Source: Microcebus murinus
Lineage: Eukaryota; Chordata; Mammalia; Primates; Cheirogaleidae
Reading direction: 5' to 3'
NCBI RefSeq assembly: GCF_040939455.1
Contig: NC_134112.1
Coordinates: forward strand, 21,602,501 to 21,666,500
Length of the DNA stretch: 64,000 nt
Shown: piece by piece, positions 23,180 to 32,569 of the stretch
How the letters are laid out: each line of letters starts with the position of its first letter
How positions within the stretch are numbered: the stretch's first letter is position 1
The notes under the pieces: generated by a model
The model's database searches: none
The model's input: the letters and a program-made list of their open reading frames with translations, nothing else
Told to the model about the DNA's origin: nothing
Translations under genes and position numbers: made by a program

Positions 23180-23760
23180 AATCCCCTTAACTGTTCATTC
23201 TTTCAGTAACTATTGAGTATTTACGCTCAAGATTGTGCTAAGAAATTAGGAAAACTCAAAGAATTATAATCCCAGTGTTTCCAGGTGCTTAAATCTAGTT
23301 GAAGGGGTAGAGCTTGCCTGATAGAATTGTATATGCCATGGAGAGGGTCAGTGATAACAATGACAACAATATAAGACTATGCTTTCTTAACCTGCTTTAG
23401 GTTTCAGAATCACTCAGAGTACTATTTTAAATAATATAGTCTCAAGTTCTAGCCCCAGAAATATTGAATCAGAAAATATTTGGTGAGGAGAAGGCCAAGC
23501 ATGTGAATTTTGATAAAACTCATTGGTGATTCTGAGCCCACCCCAGGTTAAGAACCTCTGAAATACGAGAATCTAACAATCATGCTCTTAAGGTACAGAA
23601 GGGTGTTACAGACAAGTGTAAGGGGTTACAGGAGGAAGGGGAATCTGTAGCCCTGTGGTGAGGAAAGGCTTCAAGGAGAAGGTGGGCCCTGGGCCCTTGA
23701 AGGGTGTGTAGGCTTTGGCTGAGGTGAGGAGGGGCCAGGATTCAGAGGTATGTGTACACA
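23180..23760 (-). repeat. L2 LINE 3' remnant, antisense, split
   Basis: 'cattctttcagtaactattgagtatttacg...gattgtgctaagaaattagg' and, after the MER5-type insertion, 'aaaggcttcaaggagaaggtgggcc' read as reverse-complement L2 3' sequence. The MER5-type element interrupts it. Confidence 0.55.
23380..23561. mobile_element. MER5-type hAT-Charlie element
   Basis: Starts with 'tgctttcttaacctg' and ends with 'ccaggttaagaacctctg', diverged inverted ends. The middle carries 'agaatcact', 'ttctagccccagaaatattgaatcaga' and 'tggtgattctgagcccaccccag', the usual MER5A-type landmarks. Non-coding and old. Confidence 0.7.
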
Positions 23761-23857
23761 AATATAAATTATATTAGAGGGATAAATAATATTCCAATCT
23801 AGTGGGAACTTAAGTCCCAATGATAGTTAGAATGAAAATTTTCTGAAAATTGAATAC

Positions 23858-24155
23858 TAACTGGGTTCAGTGGCTCATACCTATAATCCCAGCACTTTGG
23901 GAGGCCAAGGCAAGAGGACTGCTTGAGGCCAGGAGTTCAAGACCAGCCTGGACAGCATAGCGAGATTTCCATTTCTACAAAAAAATATAGAAAAATTAGC
24001 CAGTATGGTAGTGCATGCCTATAGTCCAAGCTACTCAGGAGGCTAAGCCAGGAGGATCACTTGAGCCCAGGAGTTCAAGGCTGCAGTGAGCTAAGATCCT
24101 GACACTGCACTCCAACTTGGGGGACAGAGCAAGACCTTGTCTTTAAAAAAAAAAA
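23858..24155 (+). mobile_element. AluJ-like SINE, full length
   Basis: Both monomers, the middle A-rich linker and a short A tail are present. Diverged at CpG sites, as expected for an old AluJ copy. No clear target duplication survives. Confidence 0.95.
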
Positions 24156-24319
24156 GTGAGTACCCAGTTTAGACCAATATACAAACTCTAAAGAAAGTCT
24201 TTGAATCTGGCATAGTTCTTCAGTACTTTGGACAGTGACAGCCACATGGTAAGTGCTTCATTAATATTTGTTGCATTAATTAAATTATTAATTAGTCAAT
24301 TCTGAATTGAATAACTAAG

Positions 24320-24546
24320 AGTCCAACTTCAAAACTTAAAGAAGGTAATTAATGGCTGTTTATGAATAATTTATATCCAACTTCTCTTTTGGTTCTACTT
24401 CTTCCAGAGATTAAAACAAGAAGTTATATGGCCCTTTAGTTCCTTTTAGTAATATACATGCTACTCCTACTTCCATAAAGAATTCCCAAAGCTCACCAAA
24501 ATGAGCTGAAGAGGCCATCAAGATCACCTAAAAGACAGGAGCATTT
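24320..24546 (+). repeat. Left arm of a ~225-bp inverted duplication
   Basis: This segment matches the reverse complement of 26189-26413 at roughly 88% identity by eye, with a few 1-2-bp indels. Read on this strand, it corresponds to the end of an open frame plus following sequence. The matching copy keeps that frame open, whereas here it has a stop and a frameshift. The arms are about 1.64 kb apart. It could be two copies of an unnamed repeat, or one locally duplicated retrocopy. Confidence 0.8.
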
Positions 24547-24564
24547 CACAAAGAGGTTAATATG

Positions 24565-24745
24565 ACATAACCGTTGAAAACATGAATGGTGGAGTGCAAC
24601 ACACCGGACTTTGTCACTTACTAGCTGTGTGACCTTAGACAAATTCCTCAACCTCTCTGGAAAGTTATGATAACAATATGTAATTCATAAGTATGTTTGA
24701 TAATTAAATACTATCAAGACCATAAATCTAATTTAGAAAACTCTA
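24565..24745 (+). repeat. MIR SINE
   Basis: 'gactttgtcacttactagctgtgtgaccttagacaaattcctcaacctctctgg' is a clear MIR core, followed by an AT-rich 3' portion. Confidence 0.85.
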
Positions 24746-25325
24746 GTACACGGCATGGTCGAAACTAGTGCATGGTAACAATTTCCTGGAACTATGCCCT
24801 GTGACAGATGAGGATATTGACACACGTGCTCAACTGAAGCAGCAAAACAATTCACATGATAAAACTCAAAGATCAAACCACACAGAGGCAAGTGACCACA
24901 ACCTCAGATGCTTAAACTACCTTGTTGATTAACGAAGAAAACTCCCTGCATGTAGTTTTCGCAAATCACTGACACACAGATGATTTAGGCAACAAACTTT
25001 CTTTGCATTGGCCTGACCTGTGTTTACAAGGTTTTCTGTTGGCCATTCTATCTCATTCTCTCCCCAGCCCTGTGCCACCAGCTTAAACAAACACATGCAT
25101 CTGCTCACAAGAAACACACTCAGGTCTTTGTCTCTTCCAGGCAAAGAAACAAAACAAACAAGTAAACAAAAAAGGTTGATATGATAAAAATTGAGCCAAC
25201 CACAGTTTTTGGCCAAAGGACACCAAACTGGCTAAACTAACTCAAAAAAATCAAAACAGACTGGACAGGATGAATGCACAATTTATTGGATACGAATCCA
25301 ACTGAGTAGATTGATAGGTGGCCCA
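24746..25325. other. Unique sequence, nothing recognised
   Basis: The minus-strand open frame at 24929-25216 (95 codons) shows no domain and is not called. Confidence 0.4.
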
Positions 25326-25329
25326 GTAA

Positions 25330-25520
25330 AAGCAATAACAAAAGTAGTTAGCATTTTTAAGCATACACTATGTGTCAGGCATTATGTTAAATGCTTTATA
25401 AGGATTATCTTGTGCTACTGACACAACAATTCAATAATGTAGGACTCCTTTATCCACAATTCTTGACTAGGCAGTAGTAACAATGAAAGATGAAGCAATT
25501 TGCCTAAGGAAACAAAAACC
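25330..25520 (-). repeat. MIR SINE, antisense
   Basis: 'agttagcatttttaagcatacactatgtgtcaggcattatgttaaatgctttataaggattatctt' is the reverse-complement MIR 3' half, followed by a diverged core. Confidence 0.8.
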
Positions 25521-25929
25521 ACTAAAATTCAAGTTGTGATACACTGACCTCATTTTCTACACTTGGTTATACTATTTGAATTTGAGGAATGCCGTGGCTA
25601 TCATGCACCTTGATTTTAACCTAGCACTCAACAAAGCTTTCTGAAATCCTTGTGGTCGAGATCTAAAATTTTAAGCTAGATATTAGGAAAACAAAGCGCA
25701 TGTATGGTTCATCGATCAACTGTGCTCAAGTCAGTGTTGATTACTATCATTACTTTTATTAAATTTTATGAAGAATGGTGTCTAGTTAGGTCCTAGATAG
25801 CTCTGCCTTAATCATAATATTACTGATATGGGATGAAAACACAGAAGAACACTTTAACATATTTATATGTAACATTTACATATTATAGATAATATCATGA
25901 ATAATGATGAACAAGAAAATTAACATTCA
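25521..25929. other. Unique AT-rich sequence
   Basis: No gene or repeat recognised. Confidence 0.4.
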
Positions 25930-26060
25930 ACAGCCCATTTTTTTTTATTCCACATTTGTTTAGCACCTATAAAATGTCAGGCATGGCAATAGGCACTAGA
26001 ATAGAGAGACACAACTCTGACATCAAGCAATACATAAAGTCTGGCCAAAGAGACTAATAG
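25930..26060 (-). repeat. L2 3' end fragment, antisense
   Basis: 'tttgtttagcacctataaaatgtcaggcatggcaataggcactaga' followed by 'gacatcaagcaata' matches antisense L2 3' end order. MIR antisense sequence shares this short segment, so either is possible. Confidence 0.5.
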
Positions 26061-26188
26061 TCTATAAAATTTGCAAGTTAGTATTATTGAGATAAACATA
26101 GAATCCAGGTTTTGGATTCAAACAATCAGCCAATCAAGGACAGGATGATGAGCAACGTGGCTCAATGACCATTGATATGAAAAAGACA

Positions 26189-26413
26189 TGCTCTGTCTTT
26201 TAGGTGATCTCAGTGGCCCCTTCGGCCCATTTCGGTGAGGTTTGGGAATTCTTTATGGAAGTAGGAGTAGCATATAATATTACTAAAAAGTACTAAAGGG
26301 TCGTACAACTTCTTGTTTTGTCTCTGGAACAAGTAGAACCAAAAGCGAAGTTGTATATACATTATTCATAAACAGCCATTCATTACCTTCTTCAAGTTTT
26401 GAAGTTGGATCCT
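26189..26413 (-). repeat. Right arm of a ~225-bp inverted duplication, with open frame
   Basis: Reverse-complement partner of 24320-24546. On the minus strand a frame runs from at least 26510 to a stop at 26283-26285. Its C-terminal peptide contains 'KLEEGNEWLFMNNVY' and ends 'QEVVRPFSTF'. The frame starts at TTG when called as an ORF and reads open for some distance upstream. I do not recognise the protein. It may be a retrocopy fragment of a cellular gene or part of an unnamed repeat. Confidence 0.7.
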
Positions 26414-26559
26414 TTTTTTTACTACCTGCTCCATGATTTAAGAGCAAAATGCTGCCATCAGAAGCACTAACGTATTCCTGGAATGCATTAATGAGAGCAG
26501 AGCATTCCAAATAAAAGCAGGCGATAAACCAGCACTGTGGGAAATTTCGACCCCATTCA

Positions 26560-26960
26560 CAGTATTGACTTCACTTCTGAGTACCAAAATCTGAGAGGTG
26601 ATGAGTGATACCTACAAACTGGAGAAGATCCAGGAACTGACGGTGACCAGGATAACAGTGAATCTGAAAATCATACCCTATGAGGAATAGTTGGAGACCG
26701 ACAAAAGAGAAAGAGTTAGAGGAGCCTTGGTAGCTGTCTTCAAATATCTCAAGACCTGCTGGGTGAAAGGAGGATTAGACATCAGCCCCCTCTCCAGAGG
26801 GCAGATGATGTACTAGCGAGAGGAAGGTACACATGGCAAAATCTTAGAATGCCACAAACATAGCAGAGCCAACGGAAAGAATGCGAAAAAGCTCAAAGGC
26901 AGTGAGTGGTCAGCAGTTGGATCAGCTTTCTATTTATCTTATATAGGGTGTCTGCATTTT
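26560..26960 (+). repeat. L3/CR1-like LINE 3' remnant
   Basis: 'tggagaagatccaggaactgacggtgaccaggat', 'tatgaggaatagttgga' and 'tagctgtcttcaaatatctcaagacctg' followed by 'ccagagggcag' reproduce the order of the CR1/L3 3' region. Very old. Confidence 0.7.
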
Positions 26961-27535
26961 AAAAAATGATACCCAAGATAGTTTGTAAGGAGGAGAGTGC
27001 AGTGAGCATCTTGTCCAGCAATCTGCACCAAAGGGAACATTTTTTTTTATTATTATATAAGCATCCCCTGCACTGGAAGCCAAGCGTGGGTTGGAATCTC
27101 TGTCCTCTAGGAGGCTGAGATTGGATGATTTGGGTGTGCACAATACACACCTAACTGAACCCCACAGCCGGAAAGAAAACAGCCAAAGTCCCAGTAAAGT
27201 TCTTGTTCCTTTAGGATTTAATCTTCCGGAAGTTGCTAAATCCTGAGAATCATTCCTCGGAAACGTCTCTTGGGGCAGGCAGGCTCTTCTCCAGCACTTG
27301 CCACCCTGGTCCTTACCCCCTCAATCCTGATTCCACCACTGGATTCCCAAGGGACATTTCTTAAGCTTTCACAGAACATGGAGTCTTTGTATGGGGGGAG
27401 CATGTTTAAAGCATGAAGATCCCTTCGACAATCATGCAGGGGACAACTGAAAAATAAGGTTGGGCTCCCCAAATTAAAAAAGGGCATTCCCACTCCTCCG
27501 TCCAAGTTCTAGGACTTCCCTTGTAATGTTTCTGA
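26961..27535. other. Unique sequence
   Basis: No gene or repeat recognised. Overlapping minus-strand frames at 26934-27150 and 27236-27505 are short and featureless. Confidence 0.4.
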
Positions 27536-27539
27536 TCAT

Positions 27540-27720
27540 CATAATTAAGATCAGCCAGCATTCACAGAGTGCTCATTGGATTATTCTGTAGGGTTTGTTC
27601 TTAAATGAATTTTCTCAGTTTACTCTCATTTTACAGATAAGTAAACTGAGGCACAGAGAGGCTCAGTAACCTGCCTAGGACCTCACAGGTAGTTAGTGCT
27701 CACTCTTTGCCTCCCCCTGG
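27540..27720 (-). repeat. MIR SINE, antisense
   Basis: 'ttactctcattttacagataagtaaactgaggcacagagaggctcagtaacctgcc' is a textbook antisense MIR core. Confidence 0.9.
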
Positions 27721-28083
27721 CATTTGAAGGTAGATGACCTGCATCTGAATGTTACCCACTATGCCAGTTTGTCATCTAAACCCCTAATTGCTTCTTTTAC
27801 CAATGCAAGCCCCTTGAACTGACAATCGTTCACAGTATTTTTTAAAATAATAAGATACGTGCGGTGGAAATAACTCAGTTAAGGTGAGTGTGATAACAAG
27901 GGTTTTTTTTTGTTTGATTGATTGATTTTCTTCCCTCCGCCTCAGTTTCTTATAAGACGAAATCCAGCATCTTGGCATAAAGGGCGTCTCAAGCCCTCAC
28001 ACCTGCCGGCTTCCTGGTGCAATTGGCTGAGTGTAGCACAAGCAAAAATTCCCATTTATTAGAAAATATTTCTGAGACATTTA
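27721..28083. other. Unique sequence upstream of the CpG-rich block
   Basis: No gene or repeat recognised. It includes a short T/G run at about 27902-27925 and unremarkable AT-rich DNA. Confidence 0.4.
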
Positions 28084-28122
28084 TTTTCCTCTTTTCTTTT
28101 CTTTCTTTTTTTTTTTCCTTCT
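28084..28122. repeat. Polypyrimidine tract
   Basis: About 39 bases almost wholly C and T on the plus strand, immediately before the CpG-rich block. Low-complexity sequence that may influence local DNA structure. Confidence 0.8.
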
Positions 28123-28189
28123 TCTTACCAATAAAAAGAGAGGCTTTTTAGAGTCAGTCTCAAATAACGTTGGAGAAACATTCGACCCC

Positions 28190-28440
28190 TTCTGGCGTGG
28201 GCGAACCTGCATTTGGGAGGAGGGGGCGTCGGGCAGGGCCAGCTGTCGCCGGGCGGCGCGGCCGGAGGGTCAGCGCGCTGGGCGCAGCCGGCCGCTGCAA
28301 GCCGCATTGTCCTTGGTGCAGAGCCGCGCGCACGGGGACAACCCCTGGGTGAGACTGACCTCTAGGGGCAGCGCGGCGAGGCGCAGCCCGGCCCCGCGCA
28401 CACAAAAGCGGCCGCCCGGGGCTTCCAGCTGCAGCCGGCC
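28190..28440. promoter_or_regulatory. CpG-island-like segment with G-quadruplex motif
   Basis: About 250 bp with strikingly high GC and dense CpG, in contrast to everything around it. A canonical four-run G-quadruplex pattern lies at 28215-28238. A GGTGAGA splice-donor-like sequence occurs at about 28346 on the plus strand. Just upstream, 'ccaataaaaag' (28127-28137) resembles a CCAAT/TATA-like combination. CpG islands in mammals usually mark promoters, so a transcript (coding 5' exon or lncRNA) may start here. No adjacent coding sequence is recognised, and the open frames across it lack domains. Confidence 0.5.
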
Positions 28441-28825
28441 AAAAAATCTCTGCGAAGAGTCCTCTCAGATGCAGACACCACAAAGCCAAAACATTAACAT
28501 TTTGCTTGCTATTTGTTCAGCTTCTCTGTCTTTAATTCCCCTCCGCCAAGTAGCCTCCAAATGTGTCTCTTTTGAGTATCACAATGATCACTTTGGATTA
28601 AAGTATTCCTTCTCAAAAGATACCTTAATTAAAATGTGGGTAACGGGGGAGGGGGAGAGTGGGGACAGACCTCTGTCCTTCTAATTCCTCTATGAGGGAA
28701 AAAAGAAAAAAAGAAAGAAATGGTTAAAGAAAGGGAGAGAAGGCCTAACCACAGCACAAGATAAAAAAAAATGTTATTTTTAAGCTTTCTGTTTCTTTCT
28801 GGTAATTGTTTAAACACATGGAGTG
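28441..28825. other. Unique flank of the CpG-rich block
   Basis: No repeat or gene recognised. Moderately AT-rich, with an A/G-rich patch near 28698-28745. Confidence 0.4.
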
Positions 28826-29040
28826 ACGATGACAATAATAATAGCAGCAGTAGCAGGTAACACTGAGTGGTCACTACATGCTAGGCACTGTTCTAAGTGC
28901 TTTCATTTATTATGAGGCAACTAAGGCACAGAGAGGTTAAGTGACTTGCCCAAGGTCACACAGCCGGCAGGTTGCAGTTAGGATTCCACTCCAAGCAGTC
29001 ACACTCACAGCCTCCTCTCTTAACTACTGTACTGCAATCC
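28826..29040 (-). repeat. MIR SINE, antisense, nearly full
   Basis: 'cactacatgctaggcactgttctaagtgctttcat', 'gaggcaactaaggcacagagaggttaagtgacttgcccaaggtcacacagcc' and 'actgtactgcaatccc' are consecutive antisense MIR landmarks. Confidence 0.95.
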
Positions 29041-29284
29041 CTTTGAAGCTGCAGCTCTCAAGCCATTTTTTTAAACCTCAAATTTACACGCTCAACATCC
29101 TCGCACATTAATAGCAAAGTTCTGTTAACGCCCACATAACTCAGCAGCCCCCGTCCACAAGGAAAAGTCAAGGGTTTCTCATAGAGACTGGAAAGGAAGT
29201 GGGGTTATCTATAGGGCTGGATCCCGGTGATAGGTAAGGACCCAACACTAAAAATCAATCCCAGTCATTTGGAACATATTAAAA

Positions 29285-29470
29285 GTTCCTTTGGATGAGG
29301 TTCTTAAACTCTGTGCCTCAATATCCTCATCTCTAGAATGGGAATAATAAAATACCTTCATGGTAACGTGCTTGTAAAATTATGTGAGATAATGCATGTT
29401 AAAGGCTTAGCTCAGTACCTGGCACTGGCTAAGCCCTCAAAAAACATACCTATACTTTTCAGTGTGGTTG
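29285..29470 (+). repeat. MIR SINE 3' part
   Basis: 'ctgtgcctcaatatcctcatctctagaatgggaataataaaatacc' then 'gtgagataatgcatgttaaaggcttagctcagtacctggca' are sense MIR landmarks. Confidence 0.85.
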
Positions 29471-29555
29471 TTATTGTTTGTTATTAAAACTTTGCTAGGC
29501 AGCTTCGGGTGATGTGAAAAAGATGTTTATAAAGTTGATTTCCACCTGGAGGGTA

Positions 29556-30127
29556 TATTAGTCAGGGATCTCCATAGAGAGAGAACCAATAGGACATAGA
29601 TGTATATATATGTGTATACAGAGAGAGAGAGATGAGAGGGGCTTAGCTCACACCATGATGGAGAAGTGGGCTGGGACGTCCCACAGTAGGCCATCTGCAC
29701 GCTGGAACACCAGGGAAGCTTGTAGCATGACTCAGTCCAAGTCCAAAGGCCTCACACACAGGGAAGTGGATTATGTGACCCTCAGTCCTGAGGCTAAAGG
29801 CCTGAGAACTTGGGAAGCTATGGGTGCAAGTCCTGGAGTCAAAAAGCTAGAGAACCTGGAGTTCTGAGGTCCAAGAACAGAAGAAAAATAGCATCCCAGC
29901 TCCAGGACAGAAAAAAAAAATTGCCTTTCTTCTTTTTTTGTTGTTCTATCTGGGCCCCCAGTCAGTTGGATGGTGTCCGCCCACAGTGGGTGAGGTTGAG
30001 TCTTCCTTGCTCAGTCCACAGACTTAATCTGTTCTGGAAACACCCTCACAGGCATATCCAGAAATAATGCTTTCCCATCTGAGTATCCTTTAATCCAGTC
30101 AAGTTGACACCTAAATTTAACCATCAC
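29556..30127 (-). mobile_element. LTR-like repeat with TG/CA ends, full length
   Basis: On this strand it opens 'tattagtcagggatctccatagag' and closes 'agtcaagttgacacctaaatttaaccatcaca'. The reverse strand therefore begins TGTGATGGTTAA and ends CCTGACTAATA, typical LTR-style ends. Inside are a GA/TA-rich patch near the 'left' end and 'cccagtcagttggatggtgtccgcccacagtggg'. It is a frequent old mammalian repeat whose family name I am not sure of. A second, Alu-split copy lies at 63668. No coding capacity. Confidence 0.65.
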
Positions 30128-30329
30128 AGAAAGGAAAGGAAAACTCACACCTTCAAAGCTCTGATAACAGGCAGGCATTTATTCTCAAGAAAATATCAAT
30201 GAGATAGGCCTTAAAGGAGGAATAGGTAGCCTGGGGTGGGAGAGGTGATTCACACCCCCCCCCATACACCTAAAACCATGCCCCACGACTCAGCGGTTAA
30301 AAATATTTCTTTACATCGCCTATGAAAGA
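30128..30329. other. Short unannotated stretch
   Basis: Contains a C-run at about 30252-30260; no gene recognised. Confidence 0.4.
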
Positions 30330-30960
30330 TTCTCACCTAGACTTTCAAACCTAGACTGATCAAGCCTATAGACCTAACTACCTACTACCAATACAGAACA
30401 CAGAAGAGCATGTTTAACCACGCCATGGATGCAATTAGCAAAAAAAAAAGCTCTACAAGACAAATGGTCCAGCTTCTTTAACAAATAAAATTATAAGGAA
30501 AAAAAAAGGGGAGAGGCAATGTCTAGGCTAAAATAAACTGAATAGACACATCAACCAAACACAATGGGTGAACTTTGGGTTCTGATTGGAATAACCAATT
30601 ATGAAACAGACATTTATGAGCTGATTGGGGAAACTCAACCATTGACTAGATCTTTGATATTAAGAAATGACAAAAAAAAAAAAGACTATTTTTTAGATGT
30701 GATAATGGTATTGTGGTTGTTTTTAAAATGAGTCTTTATCTTTTAGAGATACTTACTGAAATGTTTACAGACAAAATGGTATGATATCTTGGATCTGCTT
30801 CAAAATAATCCATTCAGAGGTAAAGTTGAAACGAGATTGGTGATGCATTGGTCATCGTTGCAGCTGGGTGATGGGTACATGAGGGCTCACTTCACTAGTC
30901 TCTGTATTTTTGACGTATTTATGAAATTTTCCATAATACATGGAATATATGAATATATGA
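30330..30960 (+). repeat. Old L1-like 3' end repeat
   Basis: 'gatgtgataatggtattgtggttgtttttaaaatgagtctttatcttttagagatacttactgaa', 'gctgggtgatgggtacatgagg' and 'tttatgaaattttccataat' occur in a fixed order seen in many mammalian loci. I read it as an old L1-type 3' region, but the class is not certain. Confidence 0.5.
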
Positions 30961-31149
30961 ATGACTGATCTAACCATAGATGACTAAAGAACCAGATGGA
31001 AGGACCTATATGTGTTCAAATGCAGAGGTAGGAACATCTGGGTATCATAAGGATGATTGAACAATCCAGACTCACACAGGTGATGTAAAGTGGGTTGGTG
31101 ACACACATGTTTGGGGAAAAATATCATGGCCTGCTTCTGAAAAGCCGTC

Positions 31150-31340
31150 AACACCAATGATAAAAAGAGCAGCTCACAGTTCAGGACAATTGCTACATGA
31201 CATATTTTCCTATTTAAACTCTATAACAACTCTCTATATTTGGATCAATGATTAATTCCACTTTATGAAAGAAGAAAGTGAGGCTTGCAGAAGGTCTGTG
31301 ACTTAGGCAAGAATGCAGCTAGCAAGCTAGCAACCCCAGA
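31150..31340 (-). repeat. MIR SINE, antisense, diverged
   Basis: 'attgctacatgacatattttcctatttaaactctataacaactc' followed by 'aagaaagtgaggcttgcag...ggcaagaatgcagctagcaag' reads as antisense MIR. Confidence 0.55.
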
Positions 31341-31419
31341 GAGCCCGACGAAATAGCCCACAGTCTCAGCCACTGCTGCTGAGCAGCGCGGGGTCTGGGG
31401 TGGTGCTAATCAGAGCTGA

Positions 31420-31690
31420 GCTTCAGGGAGATTCATCTGGAGGTGGCACATGACATGGCTTGGAAAGGAAAGAGACTGGAGCAGGTAAACCAAAAGATAC
31501 TGTAGGTGTCTGTATGGCAGATGGTGAAAGCTTGAACAAAGGAATGAGAAACGAAAAAGAAAGACTGATGTTAGAAACGCAGACAGTAAGAACACATAAA
31601 GATCAATAGTGGGTTAGATGGAAAAGACCAGGCAAAGGAAGCAAAGATAGCTCTGAACTTGGGAGGATATTCAGAAGGAATAATTCCTTT
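31420..31690 (-). repeat. L2 LINE remnant, antisense
   Basis: Purine-rich sequence similar in texture to antisense L2 ('ggaaaggaaagagactggagcaggtaa', 'ggcagatggtgaaagc'). Diverged; weak call. Confidence 0.4.
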
Positions 31691-31712
31691 AAACCACTGA
31701 TGCTGGGGAGAA

Positions 31713-31714
<2 letters not shown>

Positions 31715-31762
<48 letters not shown>
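31715..31762. repeat. (AT)24 microsatellite
   Basis: Uninterrupted AT dinucleotide run of 48 bases; likely polymorphic and able to form cruciforms. Confidence 0.98.
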
Positions 31763-31764
<2 letters not shown>

Positions 31765-32204
31765 TGTATTAATATATTTGAGTTAGGTATTTTTTCCATG
31801 TATTTCCATTTTTCCTCTTATTTGCTATGAGGTATACAGTATTCACATTTTTTTTTACAAAATGATGCTTTGCCACATGATTTATACACCATTAGCTATT
31901 TAATTTCAGCTATGAAATTAAAAATAGACATGTCTTTTCGGAGAAAAACAAGTAGGCTTTGATGTACCTTTGTGGCTCACAATTCCAGCAGCACTGTTGG
32001 ATCCTAGTCCATGAAAATGATCCCCCTAAGAGCATGGGTCCTTGTGGACAGATCTGGACAAAACAAAGCCAGACCACCTCGATCTTGCCTGTTGAGAGAG
32101 CGCCTTCCTGTGCAGGCAGAAAATCAGAATCCCCCGACGCTCCCTGTATCCCTCCGTGCTTGAGTTCCTCGAGATGGAAGGAATCCTCATCTTCTACGAG
32201 ACAA

Positions 32205-32350
32205 GTGTGGAGCCCAGAGAGGGGAGATGACTGGTCCAAGGCCACGCAGCTAGATGTTAGCAGCAGCAGCCTAGAAGTTAGGGATCCTGCTGCCCTGTTT
32301 TGTGCAATTTGTACTCTACTATCTACCCACAGGGCCCTAAATCCTAGCAC
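32205..32350 (-). repeat. MIR SINE fragment, antisense
   Basis: 'agagaggggagatgactggtccaaggccacgcagctag' and 'ctgttttgtgcaatttgtactctactatctaccc' fit the antisense MIR core and 5' end. Confidence 0.65.
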
Positions 32351-32552
32351 CCAGGAGCAGTAACTGTGTTCTTAACAATTCCTCCAGTGAGCTACAAATA
32401 TCTCACCTTTTCAAGATTAAGAAATCAAGAATCAAAAGCCACATTAGCCGTCAAGGTACCAGTCCACTGGTTTGGCTGATAGATAATTGGACTTTAGAAA
32501 GATCTACCCATTAGTTTTACCAGGGATGAACATGATTAATTGGCATTACTCT

Positions 32553-32566
32553 GGGGGGGGGGGGGG
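32553..32566 (+). repeat. G14 mononucleotide run
   Basis: Fourteen consecutive G residues; may form quadruplex-like structure and is prone to assembly or sequencing error. Confidence 0.95.
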
Positions 32567-32569
32567 TCC

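Noticed and set aside
28160..28684. Open frames on both strands across the CpG-rich block
   Set aside because: CpG-rich DNA has few stop codons by composition. The frames are arginine/alanine/proline-rich and lack domains; the block is better treated as a possible promoter.
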